Shown in pieces: positions 52,601 through 61,839 of a stretch of DNA of 64,000 nt. Position 1 is the stretch's first letter. The number at the start of each line of letters is the position of its first letter. Both the position numbers and the translations under genes were made by a program. The DNA comes from a bacterium A37T11. GTDB taxonomy: Bacteria > Bacteroidota > Bacteroidia > Sphingobacteriales > Sphingobacteriaceae. The stretch spans positions 124,001-188,000 of the forward strand of contig FOBR01000006.1 of assembly GCA_900109895.1 (NCBI GenBank), read 5' to 3'. The notes under the pieces were generated by a model, which worked only from the letters and a program-made list of their open reading frames with translations, did no database searches and was not told the origin of the DNA.

Positions 52601-53821
52601 TTATGGTTGTTGTGAAAAAAATCTAAATAATTGATTGGCCAAAAAAGCACCTCGTGTTTTATGGGTAATTATTTTTCCGTGTTTGTCTATAAGTATCGCA
52701 AAGGGAATACCAGTCCGTTCAATACCATAATTTTTGATCAGCTCATTATTGAACTCATCTTTGACATTATATTGTCCCCAATACATTTGTTCAGCCTCAA
52801 TGGCTTTAACCCAGTTTTTATACTCTCCATCTAAAGAAATACTAATAATATCAAAACCTTTATTATTCCACTGTTGGTATTCCCTTTTTAAATTAGGTAT
52901 TTCCCCACGGCATGGTACACACCAGGAGGCCCAAAATTCTAGTAAAACCACCTCCTTATTTTTCGGTATTATTTCAGAAAGATTGTGGTGTTTTCCAAAT
53001 TTATCTAAAACATATCCATCCATATATGAATTATCCGGAGCTATTTTTTTAACGGCTTGTGCGTATTTACATAATTTATCGTATTCCGCGTTATTTTCCC
53101 AATATGGCTTAAAAGCGCTTATGATTGAATCTACTTCTGCACTTGTCAGATTTGCAGTAGGAGTAAAAAGGCCATTTATGGCCAAATCAAGCCCTACATA
53201 ATTCTTATTATTTACTTTAATATAATTCCATTTTGCATGATCAATGCGTTTAGTAATATTAGTTATTTCTTTGAAAAGTCCATAGCCGCCAGCTATATCA
53301 TAATGTTGAGATTGGCTATTGTAATATTTTAAATAATACAACTTTTCAAGTTCACCCAATTTTGCGTTTTCAACACTTCCTATATTTTTATAGGCTTGGT
53401 ATATATCGTTGGCATTAGAACCATAGATACTATACACACCTATTGAACTTGAAACATTGGGTAAACTATCGATATGCGCTGATAACTGAATGGTACCACT
53501 ATCTAAATACAAAAATATGCGTTTCCAATTTTTTCGGTCATAGGAAGCTAAGTCATAGGAAGATTTAGGGGTATTTTTTGTAAAAATAAGTTGATACTTA
53601 GAAGGATGTTTAATGGTACCCTCAAACTGAAAACTATGTCCTTGAATTAACGACGAATCGGCCTTGGGATTCATAGGGTCAGCAGAATCAACCAGGTAAA
53701 CCTTTTGTCCATCAGCTTTGTCACCAAGGATGTTTCCCACTAACGTAAAATGAGCCTGTGCTGTGGCTGACAAAGAAGGTCCAGCAAAAAATAGCACAAA
53801 AAATAACAAATATAATTTCAT
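52601..53821 (-). CDS. TlpA-like thioredoxin with N-terminal DUF4369-like domain
   Basis: 406 residues. Signal peptide to about 22, DUF4369-like domain (about 25-120, FTLVGNILGDKADGQKVYLV), a helical middle part, and a thioredoxin domain (about 270-400) with active site C301-C304 (LEFWASWCVPCRGEIPNLKR) and cis-proline near GIERTGIPFAILIDK. Last gene of the second sigma-FecR-SusC-SusD locus, 4 bp after the SusD stop. Expected lipid- or envelope-associated thiol-disulfide oxidoreductase. Confidence 0.9.
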   Translation of the reverse strand: MKLYLLFFVLFFAGPSLSATAQAHFTLVGNILGDKADGQKVYLVDSADPMNPKADSSLIQGHSFQFEGTIKHPSKYQLIFTKNTPKSSYDLASYDRKNWKRIFLYLDSGTIQLSAHIDSLPNVSSSIGVYSIYGSNANDIYQAYKNIGSVENAKLGELEKLYYLKYYNSQSQHYDIAGGYGLFKEITNITKRIDHAKWNYIKVNNKNYVGLDLAINGLFTPTANLTSAEVDSIISAFKPYWENNAEYDKLCKYAQAVKKIAPDNSYMDGYVLDKFGKHHNLSEIIPKNKEVVLLEFWASWCVPCRGEIPNLKREYQQWNNKGFDIISISLDGEYKNWVKAIEAEQMYWGQYNVKDEFNNELIKNYGIERTGIPFAILIDKHGKIITHKTRGAFLANQLFRFFSQQP

Positions 53822-53825
53822 CTGA

Positions 53826-55244
53826 TTACTGAGGATTTTGTATTAATAAATTATTTCCAGCCAATGCTGTTTGTGGTATGGGAAAGCAAAATTGATTTTC
53901 TGACACAATTGTAGGTTTTATGGATTTACCGTCAATATCACCAGCTTTATAAAATCTTATAAGATCAAACCATTCTTCTCCATATTCTGAAAATAATTCT
54001 ATCCACTTATGTTGAAATAGGTAGCTCAATAAATCATGGTCAGAAATAGTTGAAACGTAATCACTGCTATATCCAGCTCTTGAAGTAATGGCTGATAAAC
54101 TGGTTCTGGCAGACTGAAAATCATGTGTCCTTACTGTAGCTTCTGTATAGATAAGGTATATTTCTGCAAGCCTCAAGAGAAAAATGCTGTTTCTTTTATC
54201 GGTTGCATTGATCTTAAATGGGTATTTCCCATTAGAAGAGGGTCCTTTAGTATCTAAGGAGTAAACATAGGTGAAGCGCTTATCATAGCCAGATCCCTCA
54301 TTTAAATTTCCATTATTTTGATTGTCTGGCAATAAGTCTGAAATAGTCTTTAAATAAGATGAAAAGTTGGTATAACGAAAAAGTGTTGAGGCAGACTCTG
54401 AATACCCATAACTGTATAAGCAAAATAAGGCTTCTTTTGAGTCATGACCATCATTAAATATGCCATCATAACTGGAAGTTAGCTCATACCCATAATTGCC
54501 AGCCGAATCAATTACCTCCTTTGCCAAATCTTTAGCTTCCTCAAATTTGGATTCATAAAGCATAATTTTAGCTTTCAATGCTTTTGCTAATATAGCAGTC
54601 ATATAGTAGTGCTTATCGTTTCTTTTTGAAGCGTGTGTTATCCCATAATCAAGATCTGCTATTATAAAAGCATAACTTTCTCTAACAGAAGATCGCTTAC
54701 AAGCTGAAAGTTCATCAAATGGCTGATCTCTCAAAACAATACCATAAGAAGATGATTGGTCAAAGAATTGTCCAAATAATCTCAGCAAATTAAAATGAGC
54801 TAACGCTCGATGTATCTTGCATTCGGCGATGATTTCAGTTTTCCTTTGTTCATCAAGCTTTGGAATATCTTTATTATCCAGCAGCGGTATGATATTATTA
54901 GCAGCATTAATAATCTTGTAATAGTTTACATACATGCTAGCAGTGCTGCTGTTATCTGCAGTCACGCTGTTATTCAACCATTGGTTGCCATTTGCAGGGG
55001 GCGAAGTGTAAACCAAACTGCCTGCCATGACTCCAAAAGCATCCAGATTCTGGGTTATTCCGGCACTCCGCCAGCTTTCATACACACCTCTTAAGGCGGT
55101 TTCAGCAGACTCTGCATCTTGAATAAGATTTTCAGGATCAAGCTGGTAAGATGGTTTTATACCATCAATACCTCCTACTAATGAACATGAAGTGTATAAA
55201 GCAGTGCTGATTAGTATAAATATTATTTTTCTATTTATTAACAT
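53826..55244 (-). CDS. SusD/RagB-family outer-membrane lipoprotein
   Basis: 472 residues, lipobox ALYTSC near residue 20. SusD features: AETALRGVYESWRSAG, ECKIHRALAHFNLLRLFGQF, and near the end AEIYLIYTEATVRTHDF and HKWIELFSEYGEEWFDLIRF. Follows SusC by 17 bp. The ligand is unknown. Confidence 0.94.
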   Translation of the reverse strand: MLINRKIIFILISTALYTSCSLVGGIDGIKPSYQLDPENLIQDAESAETALRGVYESWRSAGITQNLDAFGVMAGSLVYTSPPANGNQWLNNSVTADNSSTASMYVNYYKIINAANNIIPLLDNKDIPKLDEQRKTEIIAECKIHRALAHFNLLRLFGQFFDQSSSYGIVLRDQPFDELSACKRSSVRESYAFIIADLDYGITHASKRNDKHYYMTAILAKALKAKIMLYESKFEEAKDLAKEVIDSAGNYGYELTSSYDGIFNDGHDSKEALFCLYSYGYSESASTLFRYTNFSSYLKTISDLLPDNQNNGNLNEGSGYDKRFTYVYSLDTKGPSSNGKYPFKINATDKRNSIFLLRLAEIYLIYTEATVRTHDFQSARTSLSAITSRAGYSSDYVSTISDHDLLSYLFQHKWIELFSEYGEEWFDLIRFYKAGDIDGKSIKPTIVSENQFCFPIPQTALAGNNLLIQNPQ

Positions 55245-55261
55245 AAAAAATTGATAAAAAT

Positions 55262-58200
55262 TTAAAAACTAAGATCGAGTCCAATCGTCATTGTCCTAGC
55301 CAGCGGATAAGGATCTGAATTAAAAGATAATGATCCCCAACTACCATTTATCAACTCAGGATCTATACCTGGCCAGGAGGATATGGTAAACACATTCGAC
55401 AAACTTGCCGATAACGAAAGGTTATTTACATGCAATTTGGAAGTAATGTATTTTGAAAAGCGGTATGAAATACCGATGTTTTTCAACCGTAAATAAGATG
55501 CATCAAATACAAACCTGTCGTTAGTTCTAGAATTATAGGGAATATCATATAGAACCTGCCTGGAGAATAGACTATTAGGATTTTCTGGAGTCCATGAGTT
55601 TTCAACCAAATAGGCAGGCTGACTCAATCCCAAACTGTTTACAGCTGAATTTATATAATCTTGCATCACGATCTCTGCCCCTTTTGAATACTGAAATGCC
55701 ATAGATAAATTGAATTGTTGAAAGCTGATACTCGTAAAAATACCCCCAAAAAAATCAGGATTAGGGTCATTAATTCCTTCCTGATCATTCAGGTCGATGA
55801 ATCCATCATGATTGAGATCCACATATTTATAATCGCCGATTGAAAGGTCTGCACCTGCCAAAGCATCATAATAGCTATGCCCGCTAGCACGCGCTTGTTC
55901 ATTTAAAGCATCAACTTCGTTCTGACTATTAAATATCTTTTCAACTCGAAAACCTCGCGCTTCTCCAGGAGGATGACCTTCGGTATAAATTTGAAAGCTG
56001 GTGCGGCTTAGGTTAGCTCCGTTTATATTATCTATTATATTTTTATTATGCGCTATATTTAAACCAATATTCCATTGAAAATCTTTATTTTTCAAAATAT
56101 TATAAGACATTTCCAACTCGAACCCTTTATTAGAAAGATCGAGTAAATTGGCACTATAAGCGGTGGATCCTGACTCAAGCGGTGCTGGAGCATTGGCCAA
56201 CGCACCGGTAGTATACCGGTAATAATAATCTAAACTGCCTTTTAGGACATGGGAAAATAGCGTAAAATCGAGCCCAAAATTATATTCTTTAGTCTTTTCC
56301 CAACCAATATCTCTATTAGGTAAGGTACTGGCAATTACAATCCCGGGTTCTCCTCCCCAATAGTCACTAGATCCCCTGTTAAATGACTGAAGGTACAAAA
56401 AATCAGCAACGTTAGTTGAACCAGTAGCTCCTAGGCTCATTCTTAACTTTAAATCATCTATAGTTTTTATTGCTCTCAAAAATCCTTCTTCAGAAACTCT
56501 CCATCCTAAGGAGACGGATGGAAAATTAGCTCGTTGGTTACCGGGACCAAATTTTGAAGACCGGTCTGTCCGGAAATTTATTTCTGCCAAATACTTCTCG
56601 CCATATTTATAGCTTAACCTGGAATATAAAGAATTCAACCCTCTCTTAAAGCTATTCTCACTATAGGATACAACACTACCTGCTGAAGAGGCATTAGTCA
56701 ACACTTTATCGTCCGGAAAATTCTCATATTCATTGGCTGTATAATTCTGGAAATACCTGTCGAAACCTATACCGGCCATGAAATTAAATTGATGCTTTTG
56801 AATGTTGCGTTGGTAATCTATGCGAAAGTTCACGCTGCTATTGGTCGTTTTATAATCTTCAATATAAAGCTGAGCGTAATCAACATACCCTAATGCAGAA
56901 TAATCACCTTTTGTGCTAAGAGGTTCAAAAACGCGTTGGTTTGTTAAAAAATGGTTCAAACTTATATCCCCGCGCAATTTCAGATCTTTCAGAACTTCAT
57001 ATTCTGCATAAGCATTGCCAGAAAACTGATTTAGTGTGTGGTTATTGTCGTTTTGAAGGAGCAAAAGCGGTGAAGGATCCAAGACTTGTGCACCTCCATT
57101 TGATAGTGAGCCATCAATATAATTTATGTTCCCGTTTTCATCATAAGGATCCACATCCGGCCTGACTAACCATGGTTTTAATTCATTAGATTCATTATTT
57201 GATCTTCCGTCATGTCTTTTAGAATAAGTATATCCTAATGAAGCACCTATTTTTATATGTTTCTTGATATAGCTGTCCAAGACTATACGACTACCATATT
57301 TCTTATAGTTATCATTAATATATAATCCATCCTGATTCAGACTGTTAAAACTAAATGCATAATTGGTTTGGTCAGATCCACCAGTTATCCCCGTATTAAA
57401 TGCCGATGTGAAAGCATTTTTGTTACGAATAAGATTATTCCAGTTGGTATATGTTGTTCCGAAGGCCTCTTCTTTAAGACCTATATAGCTGTAATCATCT
57501 GTGCCGGATAGTGGCTCAATATTGGCAACCAACTCAAGAATGGTCCCATAAGAGTCATAGAGGTAATTGGGTGATTTGTTAAAAGCATCAACACTTGTAT
57601 GTACAATTCGCTCCTGCAATTGCTTGTATGCTTCGAGGGATAATGGCTGATATTCTTTAGTAGAATTACTTACGGATTGTTTAAAACTAACATCTATCTG
57701 GGCTTTTTCATTTCTTTCGCCCCGTTTTGTCTTCACTATAATCACCCCGTTTGCCCCTCTTGATCCATAGATGGATGTTGCAGCAGCATCTTTCAATATA
57801 TCGATAGAAAGTATGTCTGGAATAGACACATTGGATAAGGGATTGACACCTTCATCCTCAGCAAAAAAGGGCACTCCATCTATCACGTATAAAGGCTGGT
57901 TATTCCCTTGTAATGGCGAAGTTATACCCCTGATGTTTAGCCTGGCCGAAGAACCAGGCTCACCACTTGTCTGATTCACATTAACTCCTTTAGCAATTCC
58001 TCCAATTAAATTATCAAAAGTTGACACATTGGTTTGAAATTTTTGAATCATATCTGCTTCAACAGAAGAAATGGCACTGGTAAGATCCCTCCGGTTTTTG
58101 TTCCCATATCCAATTACAATTACTTGTTCCAGCGCTGACTTGGCCAATTCCAAATGCTTATTTACTATTCTCTCCTCTGACTCAACCGTAATTTGGGTGG

Positions 58201-58747
58201 TATCAGATCGGTATCCCATATAATGAAAAATAAGGCTATATTGCCCATTCGGTATGCCGGTAATTTGATAGCGACCTTGACCATTTGTTATTGTCGACCT
58301 GAATAAAGAATTTCCACGAAGATAAATATTGACACCATTTATGGGCAAATTCGTCTGAGCACCCACTACGACCCCTGAAAGTTTCCCTGCTTGCTGACTT
58401 TCAAATTTAATTTTAGGCAACACCACAATCATCTTACCCCTTACTTCGTAGTTGAAGGGCTGGTCTTTGAATACCGCTGTTAGGGCTGCGTCCAGGCTGC
58501 TTTGCTTCAGATCGGCTGTGACGGGATGGGCCAGTTTTAGGCTTTCTTCGTCAAACAGGAACGAATAACCGCTCTGCTGGCGGATCTGCTGCATGACTTC
58601 CTGCAGGTCCATTTTGCGCGCAGACAGCGTAATGTGTTGCGAAAACACCATTGCAGAGACCTGGATGGAAAGAAAAAATGTTAATAGTACTGTTAGCTTC
58701 ATCGCTAAAAATATGTTAAAATAAACCCTGTTATGAATGATATTCAT
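55262..58747 (-). CDS. SusC/RagA-family transporter with STN signalling domain
   Basis: About 1161 residues from the ATG at 58747 (MNIIHNRVYFNIFLAMKLTV); the frame is open to 58840 but that part overlaps a hairpin. Signal peptide, STN domain (about 40-100, ITLSARKMDLQEVMQQIRQQ), carboxypeptidase-regulatory-like domain (LSGVVVGAQTNLPINGVNIY), plug (EQVIVIGYGNKNRRDLTSAI, IDILKDAAATSIYGSRGANG) and beta-barrel ending ARTMTIGLDLSF. Signals through the FecR/ECF pair upstream. Another short frame, MQKYEYHS, begins at 58756 and overlaps the start. Confidence 0.94.
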   Translation of the reverse strand: MNIIHNRVYFNIFLAMKLTVLLTFFLSIQVSAMVFSQHITLSARKMDLQEVMQQIRQQSGYSFLFDEESLKLAHPVTADLKQSSLDAALTAVFKDQPFNYEVRGKMIVVLPKIKFESQQAGKLSGVVVGAQTNLPINGVNIYLRGNSLFRSTITNGQGRYQITGIPNGQYSLIFHYMGYRSDTTQITVESEERIVNKHLELAKSALEQVIVIGYGNKNRRDLTSAISSVEADMIQKFQTNVSTFDNLIGGIAKGVNVNQTSGEPGSSARLNIRGITSPLQGNNQPLYVIDGVPFFAEDEGVNPLSNVSIPDILSIDILKDAAATSIYGSRGANGVIIVKTKRGERNEKAQIDVSFKQSVSNSTKEYQPLSLEAYKQLQERIVHTSVDAFNKSPNYLYDSYGTILELVANIEPLSGTDDYSYIGLKEEAFGTTYTNWNNLIRNKNAFTSAFNTGITGGSDQTNYAFSFNSLNQDGLYINDNYKKYGSRIVLDSYIKKHIKIGASLGYTYSKRHDGRSNNESNELKPWLVRPDVDPYDENGNINYIDGSLSNGGAQVLDPSPLLLLQNDNNHTLNQFSGNAYAEYEVLKDLKLRGDISLNHFLTNQRVFEPLSTKGDYSALGYVDYAQLYIEDYKTTNSSVNFRIDYQRNIQKHQFNFMAGIGFDRYFQNYTANEYENFPDDKVLTNASSAGSVVSYSENSFKRGLNSLYSRLSYKYGEKYLAEINFRTDRSSKFGPGNQRANFPSVSLGWRVSEEGFLRAIKTIDDLKLRMSLGATGSTNVADFLYLQSFNRGSSDYWGGEPGIVIASTLPNRDIGWEKTKEYNFGLDFTLFSHVLKGSLDYYYRYTTGALANAPAPLESGSTAYSANLLDLSNKGFELEMSYNILKNKDFQWNIGLNIAHNKNIIDNINGANLSRTSFQIYTEGHPPGEARGFRVEKIFNSQNEVDALNEQARASGHSYYDALAGADLSIGDYKYVDLNHDGFIDLNDQEGINDPNPDFFGGIFTSISFQQFNLSMAFQYSKGAEIVMQDYINSAVNSLGLSQPAYLVENSWTPENPNSLFSRQVLYDIPYNSRTNDRFVFDASYLRLKNIGISYRFSKYITSKLHVNNLSLSASLSNVFTISSWPGIDPELINGSWGSLSFNSDPYPLARTMTIGLDLSF

Positions 58748-58754
58748 ATTTTTG
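58747..58754 (+). promoter_or_regulatory. Candidate -7 element for an antisense RNA
   Basis: TATTTTTG on the plus strand overlaps the SusC start codon and lies about 70 bp before the plus-oriented terminator-like hairpin at 58824. No clear TTG partner is found, so this is tentative. Confidence 0.3.
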
Positions 58755-58823
58755 CATTGTTTGGTGATTTTAAAATGTAGTTTACTTTCCAGGTAATACC
58801 ATTTTGACAAGCCAGGCATTTGC

Positions 58824-58856
58824 CGGGTTCCGACAGCCATCGGGACCCGCTTTTTT
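58824..58856 (+). terminator. Terminator-like hairpin in the SusC leader, plus orientation
   Basis: CGGGTTCCGA pairs with TCGGGACCCG (one G-T pair) around a 6-bp loop, followed by CTTTTTT on the plus strand. It sits upstream of an STN-type SusC gene as does 48796-48838, with no plus-strand gene to terminate. Confidence 0.65.
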
Positions 58857-58885
58857 AAGGCTTGTACAAGTATGCGTTGTGTAAT

Positions 58886-60016
58886 CTATTTTTGCACAGT
58901 AATCCTCCTTTCTGCTACATTAAACTTCAGTCCGCTGGCTGCTTCCAGCGCATTCAGAAAATCAGGAAGTGGTATATCTCGCGAAACATCCCCTACGATC
59001 CGTTTGTTAGGCAGACTTCTGTAATTAACCTCTACATTGTACCAGCGCTCCACCTGCTTCATCACTTTGCTTAGTTGAGTATGGTTGAAGTTGAACCAAC
59101 CCGTGTGCCAGGCGATTTCGCTGTTTACGTTCACTTTGGTTTTTGTTAGTTGTCCGTTGATTTGGATGGATTGTTCGTTAGGCTCGAGCGACACGATAGC
59201 GCCAGCGGAATTTGTGATACGCACTGCGCCATTGACCAAGGTTGTTTTGACAGCATTTTCATCCGCGTAGGCAGCGAGGTTAAATTCCGTACCCAAGACG
59301 GTGACGGATTGATTGCGGGATTTGACTACAAACGGCACTCGCGACATCACGCCTGAGGAGGACAAGCTACGCGAAGCTACGAAGAAGTACGCTTCGCCTT
59401 CCAACTCAACTTCCCTCCTATCCCCGGTGAATTTGCTGGGATATTTTAAGGTAGAGGCAGCGTTGAGCCAAACTTTAGTTCCGTCTTCGAGGATGATTTG
59501 GTATTGGCCGCCTTTGGGGGTGGATAAAATATTATTTACGATTTTAGATTTACGAGTTTCGATTATTCCCGACGCGCCAGGGCCTTCCGCCTTACCCCCT
59601 ACACCTTCTACCTTTATTCCATTGTTGTATTTAATATTTTCATCACTAACAATAATACCGCTTTGGGCTGAATCCAAGACTACTTTTGTACCATCCGCCA
59701 AGGTTAGTGTGGCCTGGTTATAGCCGGGCGGAATAGATGGCTGCTTTTGCTCTACATGATTATTAGGGCGCCAAAAGAATATGGACAGGCCGATAACTAA
59801 TAGGGCTGCGGCTACGGTTACCCACCTTCTCACCTTCATTCTGCTTACCGGCCGAATGGCTTTCCAGTTTAGCTGGCGGGCGTATTTAAAATCATCCGGG
59901 GTTAACCCGCTGGGTTCTCCGGCACGGTAGTTCAGCATCCATAATTCCAAGAGCTGCTTTTCCGAATCGCTGCAGGTACCGGCTTCATATTTCGCTAAGA
60001 GTTCTTTCGCATCCAT
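58886..60016 (-). CDS. FecR-family anti-sigma factor
   Basis: 376 residues: N-terminal sigma-binding part (about 1-60, LLAKYEAGTCSDSEKQLLEL), membrane helix about 66-83 (VTVAAALLVIGLSIFFWRP), FecR domain (about 165-270, GGQYQIILEDGTKVWLNAAS, EVELEGEAYFFVA, FNLAAYADENAVKTTLVNGA) and a C-terminal STN-interacting domain (about 300-376, LSKVMKQVERWYNVEVNYRS). It is longer than the other FecR because of an insert at about 110-165. Links the SusC STN domain to the ECF sigma encoded 64 bp upstream. Confidence 0.93.
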   Translation of the reverse strand: MDAKELLAKYEAGTCSDSEKQLLELWMLNYRAGEPSGLTPDDFKYARQLNWKAIRPVSRMKVRRWVTVAAALLVIGLSIFFWRPNNHVEQKQPSIPPGYNQATLTLADGTKVVLDSAQSGIIVSDENIKYNNGIKVEGVGGKAEGPGASGIIETRKSKIVNNILSTPKGGQYQIILEDGTKVWLNAASTLKYPSKFTGDRREVELEGEAYFFVASRSLSSSGVMSRVPFVVKSRNQSVTVLGTEFNLAAYADENAVKTTLVNGAVRITNSAGAIVSLEPNEQSIQINGQLTKTKVNVNSEIAWHTGWFNFNHTQLSKVMKQVERWYNVEVNYRSLPNKRIVGDVSRDIPLPDFLNALEAASGLKFNVAERRITVQK

Positions 60017-60080
60017 GTCTCATCCATTACAGCTATGACAATTCAAAAAGAACGAGTGGGTAATGGGTCGGTGATTTTTT

Positions 60081-60695
60081 TTACAACCCGTGCAGCATAC
60101 ACAACAAGGTAATAACAGTGCGTAACCGGTTGCGCAGTGCCCGCAGGGCCCGTTTCATGTGCGTTTCTACCGTTTGTTCGGAGAGACCGGTATGTTGGGC
60201 AATTTCTCGATTGCTTAAAAAATACTTTTGGCGCAGTTCAAACACTTCCCGCATACGTGGCGGAAGGGCGGCGACCTCCTTGGCCAGTAACGCCTCCATC
60301 TCTTTTTCGCGGATCTGGTGGTCGGCTTCGGGGCTGGTGGTGTCTATCCATTGCTGCAGAGACTGCACATGCTGTTCTCTGGTCTGCTGTTGTTTCAGAT
60401 TGTTCAGCACACCATTCAGCATTGCCTTATACAGGTAGCTGCTCAAACTGGTATGCACTTCAAGAACGGCACGCTGATTCCAGAAGCGAATAAAGACTTC
60501 CTGTACAATATCCTTTGCATCATCCGTATTATGTGTCTTTTTATACACAAAATCATACATCAGGTCATGGTAACGACTAAAAATCTCAGAAAAGGCTCCT
60601 TCCTTTCCGCTCTTGAGCTGCGAAATCAAATCCTGATCACTTAAGTGGCTAAACGTCGACTTGTGCATATGCTGGGGCAATTTACAATTTTTCAT
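60081..60695 (-). CDS. ECF sigma factor (FecI-like)
   Basis: 204 residues (an internal ATG at 60668 is possible). Region 2: AFSEIFSRYHDLMYDFVYKK, DAKDIVQEVFIRFWNQRAVL. Region 4: RMREVFELRQKYFLSNREIA, QHTGLSEQTVETHMKRALRA. First gene of the sigma-FecR-SusC-SusD-TlpA locus. It diverges from the lipoprotein gene at 60815; a direct repeat with 21-bp spacing lies between them. Confidence 0.93.
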   Translation of the reverse strand: MKNCKLPQHMHKSTFSHLSDQDLISQLKSGKEGAFSEIFSRYHDLMYDFVYKKTHNTDDAKDIVQEVFIRFWNQRAVLEVHTSLSSYLYKAMLNGVLNNLKQQQTREQHVQSLQQWIDTTSPEADHQIREKEMEALLAKEVAALPPRMREVFELRQKYFLSNREIAQHTGLSEQTVETHMKRALRALRNRLRTVITLLCMLHGL

Positions 60696-60722
60696 TCAAA
60701 ATCCATGTGACAGATTATTAAT

Positions 60723-60760
60723 GCAACAAAATCGTAAGTATTTGAAACAAAATCATACAT
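60723..60760 (+). promoter_or_regulatory. Direct repeat with 21-bp spacing, second copy
   Basis: GCAACAAAATCGTAAG at 60723 and GAAACAAAATCATACA at 60744, 21 bp apart, matching the pair at 52349-52386. It ends about 20 bp before the -7 element TATATTTG (60780-60787) of the lipoprotein gene, where a -33 element would otherwise lie. Confidence 0.6.
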
Positions 60761-60779
60761 ATGACTTACATCCCAAATG

Positions 60780-60787
60780 TATATTTG
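60780..60787 (+). promoter_or_regulatory. -7 element of the lipoprotein gene
   Basis: TATATTTG, 27 bp before the ATG at 60815. No TTG at -33, in keeping with activator dependence. Confidence 0.6.
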
Positions 60788-60814
60788 CAGCATTAAACAC
60801 ATAATACATACACA

Positions 60815-61261
60815 ATGACAAAGTCAAAAACGCTAATTGTGCTGCTATTTGTAGCGGCTATTATGGGATCATGCAGCAAAGATGACGACAATAAAAAAAC
60901 CGGCGATTATAAATCTCAGATTGTTGGTAGTTGGAAGTTAATCAGCCAAACGCAAACCTTATATGTAAATGGCATAAAAAAATCGGAAGAAATATCAGGG
61001 ACCGATGATTTTTGAGAAAACAACATCACAACGTTCAATGCTGATAATTCTTTACTATTATTAGAAGTCAATAAAACATCTGATTACCGCATTGAGAGCA
61101 ATGTACTCTTTGTTAATTATAGTATCGACAAAGAAAATCTTCAAGTATTCAATATTGTCAGCATTACAAAAACAACGTTGACCATTCAGATTGTTAATGA
61201 AGAGATCCAGGATGGAAAAACTGTCAAATATGTGATTGAAGAAAAATTTACTAAAATATAA
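60815..61261 (+). pseudogene. Lipocalin-like lipoprotein with one in-frame TGA
   Basis: Begins MTKSKTLIVLLFVAAIMGSC (lipobox cysteine at 20) and a lipocalin-like opening QIVGSWKLISQTQTLYVNGI. After 66 codons there is TGA at 61013-61015, beyond which the same frame continues for 81 codons with good protein character: NNITTFNADNSLLLLEVNKT, DYRIESNVLFVNYSID, and ends YVIEEKFTKI. The total of 148 codons fits a small lipocalin-like lipoprotein. Either a recent pseudogene or a base error; only one base would have to differ. Confidence 0.75.
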
Positions 61262-61419
61262 TTTTTTATGGCTGCTTATTTAAAAAGCCTAGTGTAAAAT
61301 ATTTTAAATAATTGCTACTTTATTTTGTAAATTATAAAATACTTCATTCTGAAATCGTAATCCATGAAAAAACAACTAAAGTAATTGTGTTAATTACGTT
61401 ATATTCTGTTTAGGGCTTT

Positions 61420-61450
61420 AGTACAAAATCCTTCCGTCTCAGTACAAAAA
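61420..61450 (+). repeat. AGTACAAAA direct repeat, 21-bp spacing
   Basis: AGTACAAAA at 61420 and again at 61441, 21 bp apart, about 36 bp before a -7-like TATCTTCG (61486-61493) of the gene at 61531. A possible activator site. Confidence 0.45.
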
Positions 61451-61530
61451 TGCTTTTCTTATTTTTTGGCAAGCGTCAAAATGGGTATCTTCGTACTTAC
61501 CATTTAACGTTTAACAAGGAGATTTAAATC

Positions 61531-61752
61531 ATGGAAACATTAAAATTTAAAACAGACATCAGCTCAAATCGTGAAGTAGGGGAAATAGCCCATGCACTGA
61601 AAAAAGAAGTATCAGGAATTAAACAATGTTTTGTAGACCTGGATTCGATCTATAACCTGCTGATTGTAGAAGGTGTTCGCATTAAAGATTCCCTCATTGT
61701 GAGCGTATTGGGAGCGCATGGGTATAACGCCACTCCCCTGTATGAAGAGTAG
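61531..61752 (+). CDS. Small HMA-like protein
   Basis: 73 residues: METLKFKTDISSNREVGEIA, HALKKEVSGIKQCFVDLDSI, YNLLIVEGVRIKDSLIVSVL and an end HGYNATPLYEE. The strand-helix-strand order resembles heavy-metal-associated (HMA) ferredoxin-like domains, but the CxxC metal site is missing (only one cysteine). Preceded by a good ribosome-binding purine run (AAGGAG, 61517-61522). Function unknown. Confidence 0.7.
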   Translation: METLKFKTDISSNREVGEIAHALKKEVSGIKQCFVDLDSIYNLLIVEGVRIKDSLIVSVLGAHGYNATPLYEE

Positions 61753-61839
61753 GTTTCTAGTAGGGAGTATCGTATGTCATTAGGGCATTTATGAGCAATG
61801 ATACGCAAACGTGCTGCTTTTTTAAATATAACGACCAAA

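Noticed and set aside
61013..61015. Selenocysteine at the TGA of the lipoprotein gene
   Set aside because: No catalytic context or stem-loop of SECIS type is evident after the TGA, and lipocalin-like lipoproteins are not selenoproteins.
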